NCBI GenBank assembly: GCA_009377865.1
Contig: WHTH01000030.1
Location: forward strand, 1 to 47,851
Source: Pseudonocardiaceae bacterium
Lineage (GTDB): Bacteria > Actinomycetota > Actinomycetes > Mycobacteriales > Pseudonocardiaceae
Direction: 5' to 3'
DNA: 47,851 bases
The stretch's first letter is position 1. Each line of letters opens with the position of its first letter. This document shows, piece by piece, positions 29,685 to 38,777 of this stretch. A program made the position numbers and the translations under genes. The notes beneath the pieces are model-generated. The model ran no database searches. It was given only the letters and a program-made list of their open reading frames with translations, and was not told where the DNA came from.

Positions 29685-31091
29685 CTATCCGCCGGGGCGC
29701 GGGCCGGCGAGCCTGGGCCCGCGGAAGCGGCGCTCGAGCCGGCTCAGCCGCTGGCGCACCGGCTGCGCAAGGGCGTGACCGAGCAGCACCCCCGCGGCCA
29801 GCGCCAGCGCCGTGCCCAGTGCCACCGTCAGCGACGAGTACGCGCCGAGCAGATTCTCGTTGGCCAGTTCGACGAACCCGCGGTAGGTGGCCAGGCCCGG
29901 TACCAGCGGGATGATCCCCGCCATGCCGAACACCAGTGGCGGAAGCTTCAGCCGGCGTGAGAGCACGGCGCCGACGAGGCCGACGAGCGTCGCCGCCCCG
30001 AACGCAGCGACGACGGGATCGAAATCGAAGTAGGTCAGCAGCAGGAACACCGTCGAGCTCGCGACCCCACCACCACCGGCCGCGGCAGCGGCACGCCACG
30101 GGGCGTAACTGGCTACCGCGAACGCAGCCGCCGCGATCGCGCCCGCGACGACCTGGATGGGAATCATCGCCGGCGTGTCCACGTATTCCGGGTTGACGTC
30201 GACATTGATATCCAGCAGCAGCCCGGTCTGCAGCGCGATCGTCACTCCTGCGAACAACGCGATCGAGAACAGCGCGATCTCGACGCCGCGGGCGACTGCC
30301 GTGAGGTAGTAGCCGGTCAGCGCGTCCTGCACCGAGCCGACCACCGACAACCCCGACAGCAGCACCACGATGCTTGCCGCCACGACAACCGACGGGTTGG
30401 TCTCGGGCGCCAGGCCGACAGCCTTCAGTGTGAGCGTCGCGGCGGTCGCGACCGCGGCGCCGAGGACCTGCTGGAAGAACAGCAGCACGCCGCGGGAGTT
30501 GAGGAACCGCCCGACCCGGTCGACGGCCGCGGTTGTCAGGGCCGCGACGGCGACCACCAGCACCCCACCGTTGAACAGCGTCGCCAACCCGGCGGCCATC
30601 GCTGCCAGCGCGACGGTCGCCACCCAGCGCGGATAGGGGTGGGCAGCGCGGACGAGCCGGTCGAGCTCGGCCTGCGCGTCGTCGCGCACGATCTCGCCCG
30701 CCACGATCCGCTGCACCAGCCGGTCGGCCGCGTCGAGCCGGGTGTAGTCGAGTGATCGGGCACGGACCTGGTGCATCGCGGTGAGCGGGTCCTCACCGAT
30801 ACCGCGGCGGTAGGAGATCGTGATCCTGGTGAAGGTGACGTCGAACTGGCACCGCCGCAGCCCGTAAGCCTCCGTCACCCCGGCCATCGAGGCGGTGGCG
30901 TCGACGGCACCGACCCCGCTCGCCACGAGCACCGCGCCGACGCCCAGCGCCAGGTCCAGCACGCGCTGCACCTCGGCCCTGTCGGCCGGCGCCGAACTCG
31001 TCGCCTGCCGCGTCACGTCGCCCTGAATCGGCAACTGCAACGACGGCGGATTGTCGGGGCGTCGTCTGGCTGGTCGGGTCACGTCAGCCAT
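29685..31091 (-). CDS. ThrE-family threonine/serine exporter
   Basis: A 468-residue membrane protein with the two-part ThrE architecture. The N-terminal domain (about 40-290) has an amphipathic cytoplasmic part with VLDLALGVGAVLVASGVGAVDATASM, then five or so helices. The C-terminal domain (about 300-445) adds five more (FGMAGIIPLVPGLATYRG). Corynebacterium ThrE exports Thr and Ser by proton exchange; here the substrate is by family. It starts at ATG 31091. Confidence 0.9.
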   Translation of the reverse strand: MADVTRPARRRPDNPPSLQLPIQGDVTRQATSSAPADRAEVQRVLDLALGVGAVLVASGVGAVDATASMAGVTEAYGLRRCQFDVTFTRITISYRRGIGEDPLTAMHQVRARSLDYTRLDAADRLVQRIVAGEIVRDDAQAELDRLVRAAHPYPRWVATVALAAMAAGLATLFNGGVLVVAVAALTTAAVDRVGRFLNSRGVLLFFQQVLGAAVATAATLTLKAVGLAPETNPSVVVAASIVVLLSGLSVVGSVQDALTGYYLTAVARGVEIALFSIALFAGVTIALQTGLLLDINVDVNPEYVDTPAMIPIQVVAGAIAAAAFAVASYAPWRAAAAAGGGGVASSTVFLLLTYFDFDPVVAAFGAATLVGLVGAVLSRRLKLPPLVFGMAGIIPLVPGLATYRGFVELANENLLGAYSSLTVALGTALALAAGVLLGHALAQPVRQRLSRLERRFRGPRLAGPRPGG

Positions 31092-31303
31092 GACACCACA
31101 AGAATCGGCGTCTGCGATCCGCCGCTCGTGGTGAGATGGGACATCTTCCCGCGGGTGCTGATCGGCGAGAGTCCGTGGTACCTGCGCCGGTAGCGGCCCA
31201 TCTCGCCGATCTCCCCGCCCGGGACCGCCGTCACGCTTCCCGTACAGGTGAACCTGACTTATCGGTCAGCAAGCTTCGGTGGCACTCGTGCTGGGATGAG
31301 CCG

Positions 31304-33802
31304 ATGCCCAGGGCAATCAGCGCCATGACGCGCGCCGCGCTGCTGCGTGCCCGGCGGAAGCGCGCGCTGCTGAGTCAGGAGGAACTTGCCGACCGCGCCG
31401 GGCTCTCCGTGCGCACGGTCCGCAACATCGAGGCCGAGCGGTTGGCCAGGCCGCACCCGGAAACGGTGCGCCGGATCTCTGCGGCACTGACCGCCGCAGG
31501 AGCGCCGGCTGCCGAGGCGGAAGGCGCACCCCGATCGGACGAGCCGATCGGCGGCCCTCACCAACTGCCGGCGGCCATCGCCGACTTCACCGGGCGGGAC
31601 GCGGAGGTGCGGGAGCTGTGTGCGCTGTTGGAGCGCGACTCGGCCACCGGCACGTCACGGGTGCTGTCGGTGGCGGGCCTCGGCGGGGTGGGCAAGACGG
31701 CGCTGGCGGTACACGTCGCGCACCTGGTTCGCGATCAGTTCGCCGACGGGCAGCTCTACGTCGACCTGCACGGTGCTGGGCCTGCCCCACGCTGCCCCGA
31801 CGAGGTGCTGGCCCAGCTCCTGCTTGCGCTGGGCGTCACCGCGATCCCCGACGGCCTCGAGGAGCGCGCCGCGCTGTACCGGTCGATGCTCGATGGTCGG
31901 CGGGTGCTGATACTGCTGGACAACGCCGCCGACGAGGCCCAGGTGCGGCCGTTGCTGGCAGGGGCGGGCTGCGCACACCTGGTGACCAGTCGCACCCGGC
32001 TGCTCGGACTGGAGGGGGCCCGCACCGTCGTCCTCGACGTTCTCGGTGCTGCGGCGGCGACGGCGCTGCTCGGGCGCATCGCCGGAGCTGACCGGGTCGC
32101 GGGACAGCGCGCGGTCGAACGCATCGGCGTGGCCTGCGGGGGTCTCCCACTGGCGATCCGGATCGCCGCAGCACGGCTGGCGGCCCGCCCGCACTGGGCC
32201 CCGGCGACGCTTGCCGACCTCCTCGACGACGAGCGGGAGCGCCTCGACGAGCTCAAGGCTGGTGACCTCGAGGTCCGCGCCAGTTTCGGGCTGAGCTACC
32301 AGATGCTCGACGAGGCGCAGCGGTGTCCATTCCGTGCGCTGGCCTTGCTGGACGCGCCGGACTTCCCCGGTTGGGTACTCGCCGCGCTGCTCCACACCGG
32401 CGACGGGACGACCGATCATGCACTCCGCCGGGCCCGCGTTCTCACCGAGCAGCTGGTGGATGCGCAGCTGCTGCAGATCAGCGGGCTGGACGGGGCCGGA
32501 CAGGCCCGCTACCGGATCCACGATCTGCTGCGCGTGTACGGGCGGGAACGCGCGTTCGCCGAGGACGCCACGGGCGACCGGCGGGCCGCTGTGCTACGAG
32601 TGCTGTCCGGCTGGCTGGCGCTGGCCGAGCGGGCCGACGAGCTGCTGCCCAGCGGCGAGCACCTCGCGCTGCCGAAGGCGGCACCACGCTGGCAACTCCC
32701 GGCGGCCGTCGCCGAGGCACTCGTGACCCAGCCGGCCGAGTGGTTCGCAGCGGAGCGGGCCACGCTCGTCGCCGCGGTGGATCAGGCAGCCGAGCTGGGC
32801 TGTCTCGAGCTGACCTGGGAGCTGACCGGCTCGCTGACGGCCTTCCTCGAGCTGCGGAGCTGCCACGACGACTGGCAGCGCACCCACGAGGCAGCGCTCG
32901 CCGCGGTACGCAGCGCGGGCAACACCGGTGTCGAGGGGTTGCTGCTGTGCCGGCTCGGCAACCTGCACCTGGACCGCAACCAGCTCGACGACGCGCTCGA
33001 CGTCTTGGCGGCCGCGCTGGTGGCGCACCGCAGCGCCGCCGACTCCCGTGGCGAGTCGCACACCTTGCAGGCGCTGAGCCACGCCCACCGGCTGCGCGGC
33101 CAATTCGGCGAGGCCCGCCGCTGCGCCGAGCAGGCCGTCGAGATACTGCGGCGATCGGGGGAGCAGCGCGGCCTCGCCGGCGCCCACTACTATCTCGGCA
33201 ACGTTCTCGTGGAGCAGGAGCTGCTCGCCGATGCGCTGGCCCACTTCCACCGAGCTCTGGACGTCGACGAGGCCGGGGGCGATCGGCGCGGCGCGGCGAT
33301 GACGTCGCTGCAACTGGCCCGGACCCATCTCACGCTGGGCGACCTGCATTCCGCGGGTCGCTGTGCACAGCGATGCCTGGACGCGCAATGCGAGGTCGGA
33401 GACGACCGGGGACGGGCATACGCACTCGTGACCCTCGGCGAGATCCAGGCCGCGCAGCACCAGCTTGAGGACGCCGCAGCCACGCTGCGTGCTGCGCTGG
33501 TACTCGCCGACGAGCACGAGGATCACCACGCAGCGGCCCACGCGCACCGCGCGATCGGCGAGCTGAGCCTCCTCGGATGCGACCCCTCGGAGGCGCTGGG
33601 TGCGCTGTGCTCGGCGCTGGCGCTGTTCAGCGAGCTCGATCTGCCGCGCTGGCGCAAGCAGACGCTGCACGCTCTCGACCAGGCATGGGCCATCTCGTCG
33701 CGTCCGCTCGAGGATGCTGGCTGGGAGGAAGCGCTGTCGCTGGTGCAGCGGCTCGAAGACGTCGAAGCACTGCAGCTCGCCCGCCGGATCGCCGAAGGTT
33801 GA
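31304..33802 (+). CDS. XRE-NB-ARC-TPR (STAND) transcriptional regulator
   Basis: An 832-residue protein from ATG 31304, with ATG 31325 as alternative. An XRE HTH (about residues 10-65; LLSQEELADRAGLSVRTVRNIE) replaces the winged-helix of AfsR/SARP proteins. An NB-ARC ATPase domain follows (about 95-420; P-loop GLGGVGKTAL, Walker B RVLILLDNAAD, LVTSRTRLLGL). Then come TPR repeats (about 540-820; RLGNLHLDRNQLDDAL and others). STAND proteins act as nucleotide switches that oligomerise on ligand sensing. It stands alone, so the regulon is unknown. All NTPase motifs are intact. Confidence 0.88.
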   Translation: MPRAISAMTRAALLRARRKRALLSQEELADRAGLSVRTVRNIEAERLARPHPETVRRISAALTAAGAPAAEAEGAPRSDEPIGGPHQLPAAIADFTGRDAEVRELCALLERDSATGTSRVLSVAGLGGVGKTALAVHVAHLVRDQFADGQLYVDLHGAGPAPRCPDEVLAQLLLALGVTAIPDGLEERAALYRSMLDGRRVLILLDNAADEAQVRPLLAGAGCAHLVTSRTRLLGLEGARTVVLDVLGAAAATALLGRIAGADRVAGQRAVERIGVACGGLPLAIRIAAARLAARPHWAPATLADLLDDERERLDELKAGDLEVRASFGLSYQMLDEAQRCPFRALALLDAPDFPGWVLAALLHTGDGTTDHALRRARVLTEQLVDAQLLQISGLDGAGQARYRIHDLLRVYGRERAFAEDATGDRRAAVLRVLSGWLALAERADELLPSGEHLALPKAAPRWQLPAAVAEALVTQPAEWFAAERATLVAAVDQAAELGCLELTWELTGSLTAFLELRSCHDDWQRTHEAALAAVRSAGNTGVEGLLLCRLGNLHLDRNQLDDALDVLAAALVAHRSAADSRGESHTLQALSHAHRLRGQFGEARRCAEQAVEILRRSGEQRGLAGAHYYLGNVLVEQELLADALAHFHRALDVDEAGGDRRGAAMTSLQLARTHLTLGDLHSAGRCAQRCLDAQCEVGDDRGRAYALVTLGEIQAAQHQLEDAAATLRAALVLADEHEDHHAAAHAHRAIGELSLLGCDPSEALGALCSALALFSELDLPRWRKQTLHALDQAWAISSRPLEDAGWEEALSLVQRLEDVEALQLARRIAEG

Positions 33803-33804
33803 TC

Positions 33805-33852
33805 CCGCGCGCGTATCCCGTCACCGACGCGCGCGTCACACAACGCGCGCGG
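33805..33852. terminator. Nested CGCGCG hairpins between convergent genes
   Basis: CCGCGCGCGT (33805-33814) pairs with ACGCGCGCGG (33843-33852) around an inner self-palindrome GACGCGCGCGTC (33826-33837). It lies 3 bp after the STAND gene and 38 bp before the end of the convergent lipoprotein gene. It is a likely bidirectional terminator without T-tracts. Confidence 0.5.
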
Positions 33853-33889
33853 TCATGGTTTGCGCGCGTGGCCTCCCCGCCGGTGGACT

Positions 33890-35029
33890 TCAGCACGCAG
33901 GTAGTGGCGGCGCCTGGGTGAGCCCGGAGGCGGGCAGGAACTGGCCGGGTCCGATGCGCAGCCATTCATCGGGCTCGCGGCACTGCAGCGGGACCATGGC
34001 GCCTTCGGCGGCCCTCCCGACGTCTGGAGCGTCGTCACCCGGCTCGCCGCGCACCGTGAGCGGCTGCGCGCCGACCAGGCCGAACAGCCCCGGACGGGCC
34101 CAGAGGTAGTCCACCGTCACCCATTGGTTGTCCCGCAGTCGCAGGGTGTCCCAGAACGTGCCGTCGGCCAGGTCGACGCCTGCCGGGTTGGTTACTCGCC
34201 GGCCGAACTGGTCCCGTCCGCCGTTGTAGCCGTCCCGGAAGGCGGCCTGCGACTGCGGTAGCCCTTGCGGCAGGTCACGCCATGATTGGCGCAGCTGCGG
34301 GACGTTCCAGTAGTCGTCAGTGGTGTTCCACGGGCCGATGTCGGATACCGGTACCCATGCGCAGCGGTCGTTGTCGGCACAGACCTGCACCGTGTAATCG
34401 CTGCTGCCGTGGCTGGACAGGGTGCGGCGAGACGGCAGCGCTGCGAAGTGGTCCCGGGGTGCGACCACGTGCCCGTTCGCGGTGGTGTTGCCGACCAGGC
34501 CGATACGGGTGGCGAACACCCGGTACGTGCCGACTGGCCCTGTGATGCGCGGCAGCTGGTCGTCGTTGCGCTGCGGGATCAGCCGCAGCCCTCGCACGAC
34601 GGGGGCTGCCCGGTCCGGCGCCGCCGACAGCGTCAGCCGAATCTGGACCAGCCGGGTCGGTTCCGGCAGCGCGGCCGGTGCCCGAGGGCCAGCCTCCAAC
34701 CACTCCGTCCACCTGCCGGGCTCACGGGCACCCCGGAGCTCCACCATGACCACCGCGCCCGGCGGGATGGCAGCGGTGACGTCGGCAGCGATCTGGTTCG
34801 CCGGGGCGGTGAGCTCGTGCGGCGCCAGCACCAGCGTGCCCCCGCCGGCGGTGGGGCGGGCGGTCTCCCCGTTTGCGGTGACGCCGCGGTCGTCGCCGCC
34901 CTCGACGATCAGTGGCGCGTTCCACGGCGCGGGCGTGTCGGACTCGGCTGCGCAGGCGGTGACGGTGGAGCCGAGCAACGCCACCAGCGCCAGCACGGGG
35001 AACCCGCCCCATCGACCTCTGATCGTCAC
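33890..35029 (-). CDS. Lipoprotein with C-terminal SH3-like domain
   Basis: A 379-residue protein from GTG 35029 after AGAGGAG. A signal peptide (IRGRWGGFPVLALVALLG) ends in a lipobox around TVTAC. The middle (about 45-310) is beta-rich with an Ig- or sugar-binding-like appearance (GAVVMVELRGAREPGRWTEW, SSDYTVQVCADNDRCAWVPVSD) and a cysteine pair. The last 60 residues resemble a bacterial SH3 domain (PLTVRGEPGDDAPDVG, then PDEWLRIGPGQFLPASGL). Such proteins bind cell wall or act in surface assembly. The exact function is unknown. The long-frame extension upstream to 35158 is rejected because it lacks a signal-peptide context. Confidence 0.75.
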   Translation of the reverse strand: MTIRGRWGGFPVLALVALLGSTVTACAAESDTPAPWNAPLIVEGGDDRGVTANGETARPTAGGGTLVLAPHELTAPANQIAADVTAAIPPGAVVMVELRGAREPGRWTEWLEAGPRAPAALPEPTRLVQIRLTLSAAPDRAAPVVRGLRLIPQRNDDQLPRITGPVGTYRVFATRIGLVGNTTANGHVVAPRDHFAALPSRRTLSSHGSSDYTVQVCADNDRCAWVPVSDIGPWNTTDDYWNVPQLRQSWRDLPQGLPQSQAAFRDGYNGGRDQFGRRVTNPAGVDLADGTFWDTLRLRDNQWVTVDYLWARPGLFGLVGAQPLTVRGEPGDDAPDVGRAAEGAMVPLQCREPDEWLRIGPGQFLPASGLTQAPPLPAC

Positions 35030-35510
35030 GGCGCTCCTCTCCCCGTAGGCCATGCCCACCTGAGGGAACCTGGCGGCAGTCCGCAGCGTCAACGGCCACT
35101 CGCGCGAACCACGACGCCACCTCCGCGCGTTGCACGCTGCCTGTTCGTGGCGGGCCACCTCGGTTCGGGCCGTAAGCTCAGAATCAGAGGACGGCAGCCG
35201 TTGCCTGGCTACCGTTGCGAATGTTGCGATACCAACGACTATCTGACCTCGTCTCTTAGTTATGGCGCTCAGGGGACTCCGGGTGCCGCGGTGTCACACT
35301 TTTCATACCGCCACTTCCCTCAGCTCGTGATCGAGAGCAAGAGTCCCGCCCTTGCTGGTCTCATTGGTCCACGCAGGTCAGTTGCGAGCCCAAATAGCGG
35401 AAACGGCCGCGTTCCGTGCCTAATCGAGTGCCAGAGATATTTCTCGCAGGGTTGGAGGCAACATTGAATGGGTCTGGTGAGCCGAGTCTCTCGCAGGCTG
35501 GTGGACGGGC
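35030..35510. other. Intergenic region without recognised genes
   Basis: These 480 bases hold the upstream region of the lipoprotein gene and a stretch (about 35170-35470) of clearly lower GC than the DNA to the left. No ORF with convincing codon use, RNA gene or repeat was seen. It marks the change from core-like to accessory sequence. Confidence 0.5.
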
Positions 35511-35827
35511 ATGATCATCGGGGTGGTGGTCGTGGTGGTCGTGGTGGTCGTGGTGATCGTTGTCAGCATGCTCCTGGTGCGGGCATCCCAGATCAGCGGG
35601 CAGGCGCGCACAGCGGTTCGTGAGCTCGAGGCGATACGGCAGCCCACCCAGCCGCTCGTGGAACTGGCCCGCACGAACGACACGCTCCAGAGCATCCTCC
35701 GGGGTGCTCGGACCGCTCGAGAAGCACGGTTCCCGACAAGACCGAGCCAATCGGATCGATCGTCGGAGAAATCAATAATGATCTTGCTGGCGTGGACGAC
35801 CGTTTGCGGGGGGTGCTCGCCAAGTAG
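35511..35827 (+). pseudogene. Small poly-valine membrane protein with a frame change
   Basis: ATG 35511 opens MIIGV followed by a run of ten valines, IVVSMLLVR: a membrane helix encoded by an imperfect 9-bp repeat (GTGGTCGTG units, about 35521-35560). An acidic helical segment follows (ELEAIRQPTQPLVELARTND). After about residue 70 the coding-like sequence continues in another frame (VPDKTEPIGSIVGEINND, then DDRLRGVLAK) and ends at TAG 35825-35827. An indel near 35700-35730 must separate the halves. The joined protein would be about 105 aa with one N-terminal helix and a cytoplasmic tail. The family is not recognised. Confidence 0.5.
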
Positions 35828-35874
35828 CGAGGGGCCTCCGGACCCGCACACCGAGGGCCGCGCCGCTGGCCCGG

Positions 35875-36095
35875 TGGAAGCGGGTTCCCGAGCGCGAGTG
35901 CGGACCTCCCATCCGGCAGAACGGATCGCACTGGATCTTCCGGCGTGTCGACGGCACGGGCACCTTCACCTTCGCCATGCACGATCGCAGGACGATCCCC
36001 GGATCGCTTGCTCGTCCCATCCTGACCAGGGACGCTGTCTGACCAGGGACGCTGGTATGACCGACGAGCAGGCGCGGAAGGCGGTGCGCGGATGA
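35875..36095 (+). pseudogene. HicA-like toxin remnant broken by a 17-bp tandem duplication
   Basis: The frame RQNGSHWIFRRVDG, then FTFAMHDRRTIPGSLARPIL, resembles the HicA double-stranded-RNA-binding-like fold, including the catalytic-His context GSHWIF. At 36022-36055 the 17-bp unit CTGACCAGGGACGCTG(T/G) is present twice. The first copy leads to an early TGA (36040-36042). Removing one copy joins the frame to TRDAGMTDEQARKAVRG ending at 36095, which overlaps the next ATG by 4 bp. The N-terminus lacks a clear start. It is therefore an inactivated toxin-type gene. Confidence 0.55.
36022..36055. repeat. 17-bp tandem duplication inside the HicA-like gene
   Basis: Units at 36022-36038 and 36039-36055 differ only in the last base. 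The length (17, not a multiple of 3) shifts the reading frame and truncates the product. Confidence 0.9.
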
Positions 36096-36230
36096 ACGGG
36101 CCACTGCACGTCGTCTACCGCGAGGAGCGGACCTCCGACGGGCAGACGAACTGATACTCCTACAGCTACCCCGACGGCGTCTACGCCGCCGGTGACTCGC
36201 TGTCGGATCTTCGCCGCAAGTACTCTTATG
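36092..36230 (+). pseudogene. HicB-like antitoxin remnant with an in-frame stop
   Basis: From ATG 36092 the frame reads MNGPLHVVYREERTSDGQTN, then TGA (36152-36154), then YSYSYPDGVYAAGDSLSDLRRKYS. The combined sequence resembles the partial RNase-H-like fold of HicB-type antitoxins (strand, strand, PDGVYAAGDSLSDLR helix). A Trp codon is the likely ancestor of the TGA. It overlaps the HicA-like stop, the normal toxin-antitoxin order, and the next regulator begins inside its 3' end. Confidence 0.5.
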
Positions 36231-37423
36231 ACGGTGACCAGCAGCGAACCCGTCGGCATCGGGCGGCGAGTGCGTCAGATACGGCAGGCGCGCCGTAAGT
36301 CACTCAAGGTCGCAGCGGAGCTGGCCGGTATCTCACCCGGCTACCTGTCGCGCCTCGAAACCGGGCAACGCGCCCTCGATCGGCGATCCCTGATCGTCGC
36401 GCTGGCCGGCGCGTTGGAGATTGCGCCTTCGGAGCTGACCGGGGTAACGCTTCCACCTGCCGGGGACAGCGAGACCGACACCGCCATTGACCGGGTGCGG
36501 CTATCGCTGCTGGCCGCCGGGATGGGCCGCACACCCGCCGAGGTGCCGCCCGTCGAGGTGCTACGCGACCGGGTCACGGCGCTGCTCGATGCTCAGCAGG
36601 CGTGCCGTCACGACGCGGTTGGGGCGGCGCTGCCCGATCTTGTCGTTGATCTACACGCCGCGCTCGCGGCCGGGCGCGATCACGCCGAGCTGCTGCGCCT
36701 GGCGGTGCTGCTGCACGTGCAGGGCACGCAAGCGTGGTTGCGGGACCTCGGGGCACCGCTTGATCTCGGGTGGTTGGCGGCGACGCTGGCGCAAGAGGCT
36801 GCCGAACGGCTCGGCGAGCCGCACACGCTCGGGGTAGCGCTCTTCGGCACGACGCATGGGTTGATGGCGGCTGGCGCGTTCGACCTCGCGGGCGAGCAGC
36901 TCGGACGCGCCGACGTCGGCACCGCTGACGCCGCTGCTGCGCAGACAACGGGGATGCTGGCGTTCACCACGTCACTCCTGGCCGCTGCCCGCCGGGAGCA
37001 CGCAAAGGTGGGGCCGCCGCTCGACGCCGCGACCGACCTCGCGGAGCACACCGGGGAGGGCAACGCGGCATGGTTCGGGTTCGGCCCGACCAACGTCGGG
37101 GTGTGGCGTATGGCGGTCGCGCTCGAGTCGGGGGATCACCCGGAGGCGGCGAGGGTCGCCGAGACACTCGACCCTCGCCGGATACCGTCGCCGCAACGCC
37201 GGGCGGCTTACTGGGGCGATTACGGGCGGGCGCTGGCCCGGGTGCGGGGCCGGCGCGATGAGGCGGCGCTGGCGCTGCGTCGCGCTGAGCGGATTTCCCC
37301 GGCGAGGGTTCATCGGCACCCGTTCACCCGCGCGACCTCGCGGAGCTGCTCAGTCGCGCGCACCGTGATGCGGCCGGTCGAGAGTTGCGCGGCATCGCGT
37401 ACCGGGCGGGGCTGCCGGTCTAG
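36228..37423 (+). pseudogene. XRE-family regulator with a 2-bp frameshift near the C-terminus
   Basis: ATG 36228 starts a protein with an HTH (about residues 8-62; IGRRVRQIRQARRKSLKVAA, ELAGISPGYLSRLETGQR) and a long helical, TPR-like region ending in RAERISPARVHRHPF. At about 37327-37336 (ACCCGCGCGACC) two extra bases (CG or GC) put the true end, DLAELLSRAHRDAAGRELRG then IAYRAGLPV, into another frame stopping at TAG 37421-37423. Unshifted, the frame runs on to 37478 with a low-complexity tail. Nearly the whole regulator is intact, so it may still work. Such XRE-TPR regulators are common in Pseudonocardiales; targets are unknown. Confidence 0.65.
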
Positions 37424-37489
37424 CCCGTACGGGGGACGAGTGCCAACCTGGCAACGTTTCCGTGGGGTCCGTTCTTAGCGTCGGCTCCC

Positions 37490-37768
37490 GTGATCGCGGA
37501 CGTGTTGACGTTGCTGGTCGCGCCCGGGTGGTTGGTGCTGGTGGCCGGGCTGGTGCTGGCCGCCGCCCGCTGGGGTGACCGCGAGGCTCGGGGGCAAGCT
37601 GGTCAACGCAGCCAACGACGCCGAGGGCTGCGGCGAATGGTTCCCCGAATGACCAGCGTGCCCGGTATCCGGTGGGCGGTGTCGCCGGGGAGGTGGCCCC
37701 ATGAAAGGCAGGTAGCTCGCCGGCTGCTACCGGCAATGGCTGTCCGAGTGGTGGCGAGCAAGGCGTAG
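37490..37768 (+). CDS. Possible small membrane protein downstream of the XRE gene
   Basis: GTG 37490 opens IADVLTLLVAPGWLVLVAGL followed by VLAAARWGDREARG, a plausible single membrane helix with a basic flank. After about residue 40 the sequence is Arg-rich and overlaps the LysR gene end. Another frame at about 37706-37790 holds CYRQWLSEWWRARR, possibly the remnant of a second small ORF. The N-terminal part looks coding; the given end is uncertain. Confidence 0.3.
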   Translation: MIADVLTLLVAPGWLVLVAGLVLAAARWGDREARGQAGQRSQRRRGLRRMVPRMTSVPGIRWAVSPGRWPHERQVARRLLPAMAVRVVASKA

Positions 37769-38650
37769 TGCGTCGATGGCTGATCGTTGAAGGGGTGAGT
37801 AGTACTTGGCGGTGCGGTGGTAGAGCCCAATGCCCTCCACGAGCCGCGCGTCGCGGATCTCTATCAGGCGCAACCGACCGGCGCTCACGTCGTTGGCGAC
37901 GGCGTACTCGGGCGCGATCGTCACCCAGCCGTTCTCAGCGACGGCCTGCTTCATGGGCTCGGCGTGCCCGAGCCGGATCACAATGTCCAGCTCGCCTACG
38001 CCGTGGTTGTGGAGTTGGTTCTGCACTATTCGGTGGTAGGCGGTGTTGGTGGGTACGCCAACACATGGTAACCGGGTGATCTCGGCGACGCTGATGGAGT
38101 CTGTGTGCGGTGGCCCGGTCGGGCTGGCGCACAGGACTAGCGGCTCGTCCCACAGCTTCTCGGCATCGAGTCCTTCCGGTACCTCGTCGTCTAGCCAGGT
38201 AACTACGGCGAAGTCGACTTCGCCGAGCTGGGTCGCACGTAGTGCGACAGTTGGCTGTCCGACATGGATGGTTATGTCGGCTCCTGGCCGCTCGGCACGT
38301 AGGCGTGTGAGTACTGGGGGGAGCAGATAACTGCCGATCGCCATACTGGCGGCGATCACGAGGGAACCCGCCGTACCCGCAGCGAGTTCGTCGACGTCCC
38401 GCTGCACTTGCGTGCTGCCGGCGAGAACCTCTTTGGCCCAGTGATAGACGCGTTGCCCGGCCTCGGTGAGGGCGAGCTGGCTGCCACGCCGGGCGAACAG
38501 GGCGGCGCCAAGGGACCGCTCCAGCGAGCGCAGCTGGGCGGAGACTGCTGGCTGCGCGACGAGGAGCCGCTCCGCGGCCCGAGTAACGCCGCCCTCGTCG
38601 ACCACCAAGCAGAGCACCTCAAGACGATGCAGTGATACCCGGCTGTCCAT
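37727..38650 (-). CDS. LysR-family transcriptional regulator of the P450 operon
   Basis: A 307-residue regulator from ATG 38650; an in-frame start at 38671 would add 7 residues. The N-terminal winged HTH (VSLHRLEVLCLVVDEGGVTR, AAERLLVAQPAVSAQLRSLE) is followed by the periplasmic-binding-like effector domain (GSLVIAASMAIGSYLLPPVL, VDFAVVTWLDD, VGVPTNTAYHRIV). It is divergent from the catabolic operon with a 24-bp dyad between them, the classic LysR arrangement. By family it should autoregulate and activate the operon on binding a pathway compound. Confidence 0.93.
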   Translation of the reverse strand: MDSRVSLHRLEVLCLVVDEGGVTRAAERLLVAQPAVSAQLRSLERSLGAALFARRGSQLALTEAGQRVYHWAKEVLAGSTQVQRDVDELAAGTAGSLVIAASMAIGSYLLPPVLTRLRAERPGADITIHVGQPTVALRATQLGEVDFAVVTWLDDEVPEGLDAEKLWDEPLVLCASPTGPPHTDSISVAEITRLPCVGVPTNTAYHRIVQNQLHNHGVGELDIVIRLGHAEPMKQAVAENGWVTIAPEYAVANDVSAGRLRLIEIRDARLVEGIGLYHRTAKYYSPLQRSAIDALRLARHHSDSHCR

Positions 38651-38687
38651 GACGCCTCCCGACCTGGTCAAGCCATAAGTAAGACGA

Positions 38688-38711
38688 TATCAGGTCATCC
38701 GAAACCTGATA
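38688..38711. promoter_or_regulatory. LysR-type operator
   Basis: Perfect 8-bp arms TATCAGGT (38688-38695) and ACCTGATA (38704-38711) with an 8-bp spacer, in the 127-bp gap between the LysR gene and the first P450. The T-N11-A pattern and AT-rich ends fit a LysR recruitment site. It lies 38 bp upstream of the LysR start. Confidence 0.75.
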
Positions 38712-38777
38712 GTGGTGTTATGACCGACCACCTGCCACGGTGAGTTCACGCGAGACCAGCAGATCCGGAGGCAGGAC

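Noticed and set aside
31131-31193. Short frame ending WDIFPRVLIGESPWYLRR before the STAND regulator
   Set aside because: It looks protein-like, but only about 20-30 residues without start or ribosome binding site; possible remnant, not supportable.
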